Source of the DNA: Pseudomonadales bacterium | Lineage (GTDB): Bacteria; Pseudomonadota; Gammaproteobacteria; Pseudomonadales; Halieaceae | Assembly (NCBI GenBank): GCA_024234815.1 | Contig: JACKNO010000001.1 | Span: forward strand, 62,001 to 126,000 | DNA: 64,000 nt | Direction: 5' to 3' | Part shown: piece by piece, positions 25,757-33,596 of the stretch | Layout: each line of letters starts with the position of its first letter | How positions within the stretch are numbered: position 1 is the first letter of the stretch | The notes under the pieces: generated by a model | Seen by the model: only the letters and a program-made list of their open reading frames with translations | The model's database searches: none | Told to the model about the DNA's origin: nothing | Program-made: the position numbers and the translations under genes

Positions 25757-26863
25757 TCAGTCCGGAAACAGGGCCTGAATGCGTGCCACTACATCACCCA
25801 CGTCATCCGGCAGGTCCACGGCGCCAGCGGCACGGAAGGGCTGGCCCGCCCACACGGCTAGCCCATTGTCCACCAACAGGCGGTGAAAGGCGCGAAAATC
25901 GCGGGTCGCACACAGTATCTTGAACACGTCGATGTAGAAGACACCCTGCGCCACCCGGTGCCGCAGGCGGTCGCCTGCCGACTCAAGTCGTGGATTGAAA
26001 AGCCAGTGCGCCAGTGAACGGCGCACCTGGTCGATGCCACCCAGCCAACCTACCGGCAGGTCAAAAATCGCGAGCGGTTTGCGCAGGTAGATAACCTCCA
26101 CCATCATCGAAATACTGTCACCGGTAACAATGAAGCCGTCGGCACTCCCCAGCAGAGCCCGGTAGGGGTTGTCGGAGGCGCCGGCCTTCCACTCAAAGAA
26201 AACCGCCTGCGGCGGCAGGCCTTCGCGCAGGCCCTGCACCACTTCCGCAGTTGTGCGTCGGCTCGTTGTTACGTAGGGCGTACCGCCGAGTTCGTCGACA
26301 ATCCAGTGAGCTGTGGCTACCAGATCGTCTGCTACTTTGCGGTTCATGATGAAGGGGTTGGTTTCGCCGCCGATCAGCATGGCGATAAGCGGCTTGTCGA
26401 GCTCGGCAAACCGGTCACGCCAGGCCTCGGCCGCGGCCGCCACGTCCTCCTCGCCGATGCGCATCAACGGCAGGGTGGTGGGCAGGAAATTGGCCATGGG
26501 GGGCATCTGGTTCTCGGCGCTGGCAATCACCAGGGAGAAGTCCATCATATGTCCGGACGGTTTACCCACCAGCGCGATCCTGGTGCGGTTACCCGATTGT
26601 TTGCGAATCCACAGGGCGACCATAGAAGGGCGGCGGCCCACCGTCAATATCAGGTCGGGCCAGGGGCCCTCGATGGGGTCGGAGCGCTCCAGGTCGATAT
26701 GGGCCAGCGAGGCGCGGTGGCGCGGTTTGCCCAGCACCCATTGCGGAAGCATGTGCACGTACTTGTGTTCCACCGGCCAGGGCAAGGCGTCGACAATAGT
26801 CTCTACCTGACCATTGTCACCCTGCTTGTCACTGAGAATGACCCAGGTTCGGGGGGCAGCCAA
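25757..26863 (-). CDS. ELM1-family (DUF1022, GT-B-like) protein, paralogue 2
   Basis: A 368-residue protein with the same plan as paralogues 1 and 3: TWVILSDKQGDNGQVETIVDAL, WPDLILTVGRRPSMVALWIRKQSG, a GGETNPF loop, VTTSRRT and FIVTGDSISMMVEVIYLRKPLAIFD. The TTG at 26863 lies one base after the TGA of the upstream sulfotransferase gene, with GGAG upstream, so the two are coupled. The longer C-terminal part (about residues 280-368) differs from the other copies. A role in glycosyl transfer, paired with the sulfotransferase, is inferred. Confidence 0.75.
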   Translation of the reverse strand: MAAPRTWVILSDKQGDNGQVETIVDALPWPVEHKYVHMLPQWVLGKPRHRASLAHIDLERSDPIEGPWPDLILTVGRRPSMVALWIRKQSGNRTRIALVGKPSGHMMDFSLVIASAENQMPPMANFLPTTLPLMRIGEEDVAAAAEAWRDRFAELDKPLIAMLIGGETNPFIMNRKVADDLVATAHWIVDELGGTPYVTTSRRTTAEVVQGLREGLPPQAVFFEWKAGASDNPYRALLGSADGFIVTGDSISMMVEVIYLRKPLAIFDLPVGWLGGIDQVRRSLAHWLFNPRLESAGDRLRHRVAQGVFYIDVFKILCATRDFRAFHRLLVDNGLAVWAGQPFRAAGAVDLPDDVGDVVARIQALFPD

Positions 26864-26864
26864 G

Positions 26865-27806
26865 TCAGGACTCCGCTGTGTCCTGGCAATAGCCGAGCTG
26901 CGGCAGGATGTTGTCCCGCACCAGGGCTTCCAGCTCAGCCACCTGCTCTGGCGGAAAGTCGTCGCGGTAGCCGCCGATTTTCCCGCGCCGCACCTTGAAA
27001 GTGCTGGGGTCATTGGCGTCCACCAGTTTCATACCGCCCTGGCTGAATGTGCCGCTGGTTTCGAGCTTCTGTAAATTATCAAAGGAGCCCCACTCGACGG
27101 CGGTTCGAATCTCCTCCTCGCTGAATTTCTCGCCCATCAGTTGCATGATCTTCTGCAGGGTCGGCACGGGCTGGGTCCGCAGCTCCTCGTACTTGACCAG
27201 CATGCCCTTTTCAAGTGCTTCCACATTGCGCGCCCAGGTATTCTCGTACTCGATGAGGCTGGGCAAACCGATATCGGAATGGCGCACGAATTCCCACATT
27301 CCGACCTTGCGGCGGTCGATGGGATGATCGATGAAATGGTTTATAAGCTCCTGCTTGGCGCGGGACTGACGCTTGGTGAACTGGTGAAACCAGGACACGG
27401 CAATGTCGATGGGGTTGCGCGCCAGGAACATTACCGGCTTGTGTCGCAGGGGGTTGTCAGGGGCGCCTGCCGCCAGCAATTTGCCCACTTCGCCCTCGTA
27501 ACTGTAGTAGCCGTTGGTGGCGGCCAGCCGGGGTATTTCGGGGATCTTGCGCGCGAACTCGTCAGTATTGATGAGCTTCGATTCCGGCAGGTTGTAGCGC
27601 AATTGGTACAAACGCGAGATCATCACCTTGAGCCAGGTATTGCCGCTCTTGGGGTGACCGATAATCAGGAAGTTGGCCGCGTGCGCCTTGGCCAGTTCCA
27701 GCTCCGCCAGGTACTTGCGGCGCAGGGCCACCCGGGTGTTGGCCGGCAGGGGCTCTGTCGGGATGAGAATCAACGCCTTCTTGACGCCATCGCTCAGGTT
27801 GAACAT
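26865..27806 (-). CDS. PAPS-dependent sulfotransferase, paralogue 4
   Basis: A 313-residue protein with a variant PAPS loop GHPKSGNTWLKVM, the 3'-phosphate element FLARNPIDIAVSWFHQF, and KIGGYRDDF at the end. It is more distant from paralogues 1-3 but shares their overall plan. The ATG at 27806 gives MFNLSDGVKKALIL. It is translationally coupled to the ELM1 paralogue 2 gene downstream and divergent from lptF, with about 150 bp between starts that must hold promoters for both. Confidence 0.85.
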   Translation of the reverse strand: MFNLSDGVKKALILIPTEPLPANTRVALRRKYLAELELAKAHAANFLIIGHPKSGNTWLKVMISRLYQLRYNLPESKLINTDEFARKIPEIPRLAATNGYYSYEGEVGKLLAAGAPDNPLRHKPVMFLARNPIDIAVSWFHQFTKRQSRAKQELINHFIDHPIDRRKVGMWEFVRHSDIGLPSLIEYENTWARNVEALEKGMLVKYEELRTQPVPTLQKIMQLMGEKFSEEEIRTAVEWGSFDNLQKLETSGTFSQGGMKLVDANDPSTFKVRRGKIGGYRDDFPPEQVAELEALVRDNILPQLGYCQDTAES

Positions 27807-27956
27807 GTGCGGGTACTCGCAGGCAGGTTGAGGTGACTTGTGACTGACAATACACACTGCCACAAAGCGTGCAATTATGAGGCAAGGCGGCCAAAATGAC
27901 CAGATGGCCTGACCTTGGGGTACAATGGCCGCCACCCAATTCAGGATCCCTTGACC

Positions 27957-29024
27957 TTGATCATCGACCGTCACATCAGTCTCGAAATCCTGCGGCCGTT
28001 CGTGCTTGGGTTTGGCTTGCTGGTGCTTGTTTTCGTCGGCTTCTCGGCGGCCCGGCAACTGTCGGCAGCGGCGGCCGGCCAGATAGAAATGCTGACCGCC
28101 TTCAAGCTGGTGGGTCTGAATACGCTTGTCACGATGGAAATCCTGATGCCCTCGGCATTTTTTTTCTCGGTGCTGTCGGCGATCGGTCGCCTGTACCGGG
28201 ACTCGGAGATGAGCGCGCTGTATGCCGCCGGTGTCAGCCGGGCGAGGATAATCGAGGCGGTACTGAAACTGGCCCTGGTTATCGCCGTGTTGACCGGCAT
28301 CATCTCTGTCTTCGGTCGCCCCTGGGCCTATCGAACCAGCTACGAGCTGGAGTCGAGGGCGGCAGCCGAGTTCGACCTGAAAAAAATTGCGACCGGTGAG
28401 TTCGTCAACATGAGTGGCAGCGATTACATTTTCATCGCCACCGATCTCGACCTGGAACACGGCCGACACGTGGGGGTGTTCCTGCAGAAAACCTACGAAA
28501 AAGCCGGGCGCACGGAAATCATCATCGCCGAGGCGGCCGAGCTGCCAGTCCTCAATCCGGGTCAAGCCATGCAGGCCGAATTCTTTAACGGTTACAATTA
28601 CCTGCTGGACCTGAGGAAAACACAGGACGTCACCCTGAAGTTCGACAACCTGATCGTGCGGCTGGACAACCAGGAGGCCCAGGCACAGTACCGGCGGAAA
28701 GCTGAGACCACAATCAACCTGGCCCGCTCGGACGAGCCCAGGGACATCGCCGAGTTCCAATGGCGGGTGACAACACCCCTGGCCACCGTTCTGCTAGCCC
28801 TGATGGCGGTACCCCTGGCGCGGTCCGCTCCCCGCGAATCCCGCATGCGCAACGTATTGATAGCGGTGGGAATCTATATCGGCCTGTTTGCCATGACCGG
28901 CCTGGTGCGCACCGCCATTGAGCAGGGGCGACTCGGGGAAATTCCGGGTCTGTGGGGCGCCTACGCGCTGGAGCTTGCGCTACTGGTGGTGCTGGTGAGC
29001 CAGCCCTGGATGAGACGACGATGA
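27957..29024 (+). CDS. lptF: LptF-like permease of an Lpt-type lipid exporter
   Basis: A 355-residue protein of the YjgP/YjgQ family. It has one or two membrane segments at the N-terminus (IIDRHISLEILRPFVLGFGLLVLVF), a further pair before residue 125, a periplasmic beta-rich domain (about 125-260) and a C-terminal hydrophobic pair preceded by TTPLATVLLALMAVPLARSAPRESR, the usual coupling-helix region. LptF and LptG form the channel that pulls LPS out of the inner membrane using the LptB ATPase. The TTG at 27957 gives MIIDRH, the family's normal start. Its stop overlaps the start of lptG by four bases. The usual pepA neighbour is missing, which suggests a second, dedicated copy. Confidence 0.85.
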   Translation: MIIDRHISLEILRPFVLGFGLLVLVFVGFSAARQLSAAAAGQIEMLTAFKLVGLNTLVTMEILMPSAFFFSVLSAIGRLYRDSEMSALYAAGVSRARIIEAVLKLALVIAVLTGIISVFGRPWAYRTSYELESRAAAEFDLKKIATGEFVNMSGSDYIFIATDLDLEHGRHVGVFLQKTYEKAGRTEIIIAEAAELPVLNPGQAMQAEFFNGYNYLLDLRKTQDVTLKFDNLIVRLDNQEAQAQYRRKAETTINLARSDEPRDIAEFQWRVTTPLATVLLALMAVPLARSAPRESRMRNVLIAVGIYIGLFAMTGLVRTAIEQGRLGEIPGLWGAYALELALLVVLVSQPWMRRR

Positions 29025-30091
29025 TCCTCGAACGCTACATAGCCGCCAACCTCGTGAAAGGTTGGCTACTGGTGCTGCTGGTGCTGGCTGCGGTGTTCGG
29101 TCTGATCGGCTTCGTGCAGGAGCTGGACCACACACGCTTCGAATACAACGCCCTCGCCGTGAGTCGCTACACCCTATTCAGCCTGCCCCAGCAACTGATC
29201 AGCCTGGCGCCCGTTGTCGCCCTGCTGGGCAGCATCGTGGCGCTGGCCACACTCGACCGTTCCAATGAACTCACCATCATCAGCTGCACCGGCTATTCCC
29301 GGGCGAGACTCCTCGGCGCGGTAGCCATGCCCACCGCCGTGCTGATGCTGCTGCTGTGGGTGTGCATGGAATATGTGACGCCACCGCTGCAGCAATCCGC
29401 GGAGTCCGAACGCCAGGCCCTGCGCTATCGCAACCAGGTAAGGATTCCCGACGGCGGTGTGTGGTCGAAGAACGGCAATCGCTATATTCACCTGGACAAA
29501 ATGCACGAGGGCGGCGTTCCCGGAGATATTGACCTGTTTGAGTTCAACAAATCCGGGCAGCTCACCCGCGCCCTTTATGCGAAGACCGCCCTTGTCAGCA
29601 AGGATCGCGCCTGGCTGTTCCAGAACGTGCGGGAAAAAAAGCTGGTTAACGGCGTCCTTCAAACCCATCGCTCCAAGGAACTGCGAATCGAGAACCTGTG
29701 GTCCCCCGATGAGTTGCCGAGCCTGACCCTGGACAGTGACAGCATGCGGCTTTCAGTACTGCACAGTTACAGCCAGTTCCGCGCCGACACGGGCCAGCCC
29801 AACGAAAAATACCTCAGCGCTTTCTGGCAAAAACTGTTGATGCCGCTGACCGTGGGCGCGATGGTGCTGCTGGCAACACCTATCAGCGCCAACCTGGGCG
29901 CCCGTCGCAACCGCAGTTTTGGCCTGGATATCGCGCTGGGAGCCCTGGTTGGAATCCTGTTTTACCTCGGCACCCAGATCATCTTCGCGCTGGGGCAATT
30001 GCTGGGGTTCAACATCCCCTTCGTGGCGCTGTTTCCCACGCTGCTGATCCTCGTCTGCGCAGTGATCATGCTGCGCCGGATGCACTGGTAG
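29021..30091 (+). CDS. lptG: LptG-like permease of an Lpt-type lipid exporter
   Basis: A 356-residue YjgP/YjgQ protein, partner of the preceding LptF. It starts MILERYIAANLVKGWLLVLLVL, has four N-terminal-half hydrophobic segments with ELTIISCTGYSRARLLGA (the coupling helix), a periplasmic domain (about 135-280), and two closing segments (KLLMPLTVGAMVLLATPISANL and the last ~60 residues). It would pair with an LptB ATPase and hand lipid to the LptC/A/D bridge, none of which is encoded in the window. An ABC exporter gene follows 69 bp later on the same strand. Confidence 0.85.
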   Translation: MILERYIAANLVKGWLLVLLVLAAVFGLIGFVQELDHTRFEYNALAVSRYTLFSLPQQLISLAPVVALLGSIVALATLDRSNELTIISCTGYSRARLLGAVAMPTAVLMLLLWVCMEYVTPPLQQSAESERQALRYRNQVRIPDGGVWSKNGNRYIHLDKMHEGGVPGDIDLFEFNKSGQLTRALYAKTALVSKDRAWLFQNVREKKLVNGVLQTHRSKELRIENLWSPDELPSLTLDSDSMRLSVLHSYSQFRADTGQPNEKYLSAFWQKLLMPLTVGAMVLLATPISANLGARRNRSFGLDIALGALVGILFYLGTQIIFALGQLLGFNIPFVALFPTLLILVCAVIMLRRMHW

Positions 30092-30160
30092 TCGCGGTAT
30101 GAATACGGCCGGACATCCCGAGGGCGATCCGCTAACCACCCACGCCGGAGAGCAACCGCC

Positions 30161-31906
30161 ATGGGGCTGATGCTGAATTTTTTCCGCGCCTACCCGACGC
30201 AGACAGTAGTGATGGTGCTGGCCCTGCTCCTGTCCGGCGTGGCAGAAGGCATCGGGCTTTCCGCGATGTTACCCATGCTCAAAATCGCTCTAGGATCGGA
30301 AGCCACCTCCATGCTGGCTGGAGTCGCCCCAACGAGTGACAATCAGTTTGAGCAGACGGTACTGGACGCGCTGACATTTGTGGGAATCGCTCCCACGCTC
30401 GGCAATATGCTCGCAATCATCGTGTGCGGGGTGGCGTTCAAGAGCCTATTCCTGCTGATCGCCCAGCGCCAGGTAGGCTATACCGCCGCCCAGGTGGGCA
30501 CAGACCTGCGCCTGGAGATGCTGGGAGCTGTGCTGCGCAGCAAGTGGGAGTACTTCCTGCACCAACCGGTGGGCAAGCTGACCAACGCCCTGGCCACCGA
30601 GGCGCAGAGATCTTCCGCGTCCTTCGTGAATGGCGCTACCGCAATTACCTACCTCATCCAGGCGCTGGTTTACGGCGCCGTGGCTTTCGCCATATCCTGG
30701 CGGGCATCACTGGCGGCGATTGTCGCGGGCGTGGTCGTCATCGGCCTGTCCCATTTCCTGGTGCGGCTTACCCGCAAGGCAGGGAAGCGGCAGACGCGTC
30801 TCATGGGCTCGCTCATGGCAAATCTCACGGATACCCTGCAATCGGTCAAGCCACTCAAGGCGATGGCCCGGGAGCACCTGGCGGACCAGGTACTGGCCCA
30901 CGATACCAACCAGTTGAACAGGGCGCTGCGCCGCCAGGTACTGTACGGCGCGGTCCTGGATTCCGCCCAGGAACTGATGTTTACCGGTTTTATTTGTTTC
31001 GGGGTGTGGGTCGCAATCGAAAAGTTTGAGATCGACCTGGCAATGGTCATGGTCCTGGTAGTGGCTCTGGGCCGGGCGTTTTCCTTTTTCGGCAAAGTCC
31101 AGAAACAGCACCAGAAACTGGCCCAGGGCGAAAGCGCCTACTGGTCGTTGGTGGCGTCCATCGATGCCGCCAAACAGGCTGAGGAACAGCTCGACGGCGG
31201 CGCCCCGGCTCACTTCGAGCACGGCCTGCAGTTTCGGGATGTCGTGTTCTCCTACGATGACCAGCACCCGGTATTCGACGGGTTAAACCTCGCCATCAAA
31301 GCCGGTGCGCTCACTACCCTGGTGGGTCCTTCAGGTTCCGGCAAGACCACCATCATCGATCTTTCCATTGCGCTGCTGCAGCCCCGGCAGGGCGAGGTGT
31401 TGCTGGACGGCGTTGCGCTCACGGATATAAACATCAAGCAGTGGCGCAGCATGATTGGCTACGTACCCCAGGACACCACCTTGCTGCACGACAGCATTCT
31501 CCACAACATCACCCTCGGGGATCCCTCCCTGAATGCCGCGGACGCGGAGGAGGCCCTGCGCGCGGCCGGCGCCTGGGACTTCGTCTCGCGCCTGCCGCTG
31601 GGCCTGGAGACGGTGGTCGGCGAACGCGGCGGTAAACTCTCCGGCGGCCAGCGCCAACGCATCGTGATAGCGCGGGCGCTGATCAACAAACCCAGGCTAC
31701 TTATTCTCGACGAGGCTACCAGCGCGCTCGACCCCGAGAGCGAAGAGGTGGTGCGCCAGACGATGGAAGACCTCAAGGGCAGGCTGACCATCATGGCCAT
31801 ATCCCACAACCGGGCGCTCGTGCAGGCGGCTGATTATGTCTACCAGTTGGGTGGCGGTAATGCCCGACTGCTGGACGCCGCCGATAAGTCCGACCTGGCC
31901 AAGTGA
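30161..31906 (+). CDS. MsbA/PglK-type ABC exporter (fused membrane and ATPase domains)
   Basis: A 581-residue half-transporter. Residues 1-330 are six membrane segments. The ATPase domain has the Walker A GPSGSGKTT (about 388-396), Q-loop YVPQDTT, signature LSGGQRQR (about 493), Walker B LLILDEATSALD and the SHNR switch histidine, so it should be active. The family flips lipid A-core, lipid-linked oligosaccharides or other lipids across the inner membrane. Directly after lptF-lptG on the same strand, it would supply the periplasmic leaflet with the lipid that LptFG then extracts. The ATG at 30161 has GGAG upstream. Confidence 0.85.
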   Translation: MGLMLNFFRAYPTQTVVMVLALLLSGVAEGIGLSAMLPMLKIALGSEATSMLAGVAPTSDNQFEQTVLDALTFVGIAPTLGNMLAIIVCGVAFKSLFLLIAQRQVGYTAAQVGTDLRLEMLGAVLRSKWEYFLHQPVGKLTNALATEAQRSSASFVNGATAITYLIQALVYGAVAFAISWRASLAAIVAGVVVIGLSHFLVRLTRKAGKRQTRLMGSLMANLTDTLQSVKPLKAMAREHLADQVLAHDTNQLNRALRRQVLYGAVLDSAQELMFTGFICFGVWVAIEKFEIDLAMVMVLVVALGRAFSFFGKVQKQHQKLAQGESAYWSLVASIDAAKQAEEQLDGGAPAHFEHGLQFRDVVFSYDDQHPVFDGLNLAIKAGALTTLVGPSGSGKTTIIDLSIALLQPRQGEVLLDGVALTDINIKQWRSMIGYVPQDTTLLHDSILHNITLGDPSLNAADAEEALRAAGAWDFVSRLPLGLETVVGERGGKLSGGQRQRIVIARALINKPRLLILDEATSALDPESEEVVRQTMEDLKGRLTIMAISHNRALVQAADYVYQLGGGNARLLDAADKSDLAK

Positions 31907-31937
31907 CGGCTTGCAGAGCGCAAACCCTCCGCATTAC

Positions 31938-32981
31938 TCAGGAAAACAACCGCTCTACCGCCGCGACAGCCCGCTGCATATCCGATTGCGCGGGCACCAT
32001 CGACGCACCAGACTCCTCTTCCAGCCAGAAGGCGCGACCGGTAGTGCGCAGTTGCCGGTGCACCAGGGTGATGTCGCGGCTCAGCGGGCGCCACAGCCAG
32101 CGCATCAAAAAGGCGTAGAGCGTCGCACCCAGCCGAAAATCAATGGCGACACCAGTCTCGCCGCGCATACCGCCAAGGTCGAACATGTAGACCTGCCTGC
32201 CGGTGGCACAGGCTTCCGAAAGCATCGCGATGCTGTCGCCGGTGACGACCAGCCGGTCCGCCGCAGCGAGCATACCGAAATAGGGATTGCCCGGATCAGA
32301 AGGTTTCCAACGATAAAAATAGTGGGGCACGTCTATCCCGCCCTGTAGCGCTTTGACCGCAGCGTCGCTGGTGCGGGAACTGGTAGAGACCAGTAGCGAG
32401 CCGCCGTTCTGGCGGGCCAGGGTAGAGGCCTGCCGCGCGAGCCGTGCCGCCGCCAGCGGTCCGAAAGTGAAAGGGCCGCTGTTGCCGCCGGCAATAACCG
32501 CAATGCGCGGCCGCGGCAGCTGGGAAAAAGTCGCGGCCCACTCCTCGCGGGCGGCCGCGAGCCGCTCCTCGGTAACACTGTGCAGGGTCAGGGTGTTGTT
32601 GAGGACATTGGTCCGATGCGGCACCCTGTATTGCGGCGTGGTGATCACGAGGTCGAAGGAAGACAGCCGCCCCCAGGGACGACCCACGTGAACATAGCGG
32701 GTGCGACCGCCCGAGTGTTTGCGAATCCAGCGACATACCGGCTCATTTCGCACCCCGCAGGAAATCACCAGGTCCGGCCAGGGTGGCTCCAGCATGGCCG
32801 CCGACTCGGTCGTGATGCCGCGCAGGCTGGCGAGCCCCAGTACATGTGGCAGGACGACATGCTTGCGGTAACGCAACTGCTTGGTTTCGCAGGGCCAGCC
32901 AAGTGCATCGACCAACGCCCGGACCTGGCTTTGCTCCCCCGCCCGGTAGGCGTCGATCAACCAAATGACTGGCATTACCAT
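31938..32981 (-). CDS. ELM1-family (DUF1022, GT-B-like) protein, paralogue 3
   Basis: A protein of 347 residues, most like paralogue 1: VIWLIDAYRAGEQSQVRALVDAL, WPDLVISCGVRNEPVCRWIRKHSGG, RYVHVGRPWG, STSSRTSDA and LVVTGDSIAMLSEACATGRQVYMFD. Two ATGs (32981 and 32975) are possible starts. It is convergent with the ABC exporter gene, and divergent from the acyl carrier protein gene, with an array of short tandem repeats between the two starts. A glycosyltransferase-like role is inferred. Confidence 0.75.
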   Translation of the reverse strand: MVMPVIWLIDAYRAGEQSQVRALVDALGWPCETKQLRYRKHVVLPHVLGLASLRGITTESAAMLEPPWPDLVISCGVRNEPVCRWIRKHSGGRTRYVHVGRPWGRLSSFDLVITTPQYRVPHRTNVLNNTLTLHSVTEERLAAAREEWAATFSQLPRPRIAVIAGGNSGPFTFGPLAAARLARQASTLARQNGGSLLVSTSSRTSDAAVKALQGGIDVPHYFYRWKPSDPGNPYFGMLAAADRLVVTGDSIAMLSEACATGRQVYMFDLGGMRGETGVAIDFRLGATLYAFLMRWLWRPLSRDITLVHRQLRTTGRAFWLEEESGASMVPAQSDMQRAVAAVERLFS

Positions 32982-33031
32982 TTTTCCATGGGTATAGTTC
33001 AAGCCTTTGAAATCTAGCGACTTACCCTGTG

Positions 33032-33078
33032 TTGTGCAAGGGGTTGCGCAAGAGTTGGCGCAAGGGTTGACGCAATGG
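33032..33078. repeat. Four tandem 11-12-bp repeats upstream of the acyl carrier protein gene
   Basis: The units TTGTGCAAGGGG, TTGCGCAAGAG, TTGGCGCAAGGG and TTGACGCAATGG follow one another without gaps at 33032, 33044, 33055 and 33067. The last ends 10 bases before the ATG of the carrier protein gene at 33089. They sit between that gene and the divergent ELM1 gene. The near-helical period suggests a cooperative regulator site, and the position over the ribosome binding region suggests repression. It could also be neutral slippage. Confidence 0.5.
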
Positions 33079-33088
33079 TAGCGATGCA

Positions 33089-33331
33089 ATGACTGATTAT
33101 CTGGAGTACCTCGATTTCCTCTACAGCGCTCTGGAACCACTGAACAGAAGGAACGTGGCACTGTCGGAATCAACACATCTGGTGGCGGATATTGGCCTGA
33201 GTTCGCTGGAGGTGATGGAGTTCATTGAGAAGATTGAGGATCACTACGATATTTCGATCCCCCTCAACATTCTGCCCGACGTCAATACCATCGGCGAGTT
33301 GGCTCTCAAGGTCGGGGAGCTCAACCCCTGA
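33089..33331 (+). CDS. Acyl carrier protein (dedicated type)
   Basis: An 80-residue acidic protein with the four-helix carrier layout. The phosphopantetheine serine is S39 in DIGLSSLEVMEFIEKIE, where housekeeping AcpP has DSLD/DSLE. It would be loaded by the acyl-AMP ligase encoded at 39431 and converted to its holo form by a phosphopantetheinyl transferase, perhaps the one at 11432. In Caulobacter an ACP and an acyl-ACP synthetase feed serine palmitoyltransferase (recalled). The ATG has no clear Shine-Dalgarno sequence; the tandem repeats occupy that place. Confidence 0.85.
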   Translation: MTDYLEYLDFLYSALEPLNRRNVALSESTHLVADIGLSSLEVMEFIEKIEDHYDISIPLNILPDVNTIGELALKVGELNP

Positions 33332-33504
33332 GCTCCCGGGTCGTATCCGGCCCCGCGTAACGTCACCGCAACAACTGTAAACCGGGCCAATTCCACCCAA
33401 TTATTCGTTGCGCGGCGCCACCGCGCCCCGCAAAATTGGCATAATCTGGTTCCGGTTTTCTGCTCGCGTCGCTGCATTTCCCCGGTCCCACAGGCTACGG
33501 TGGG

Positions 33505-33510
33505 TATAAT
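33505..33510 (+). promoter_or_regulatory. Possible -10 element upstream of the serine palmitoyltransferase-like gene
   Basis: A perfect TATAAT lies 86 bases before the ATG at 33597, inside the 265-bp gap after the carrier protein gene. The region at -35 distance does not match TTGACA. It is the best promoter candidate in this gap, which otherwise shows no gene. Confidence 0.25.
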
Positions 33511-33596
33511 TGCCGGTTATGTAGCCGCTTTCGATACCAGCGTTGCAGCGCACGCTCGCGGCAACCACTCATTTACCAGAACAACGGGGTTAATCC

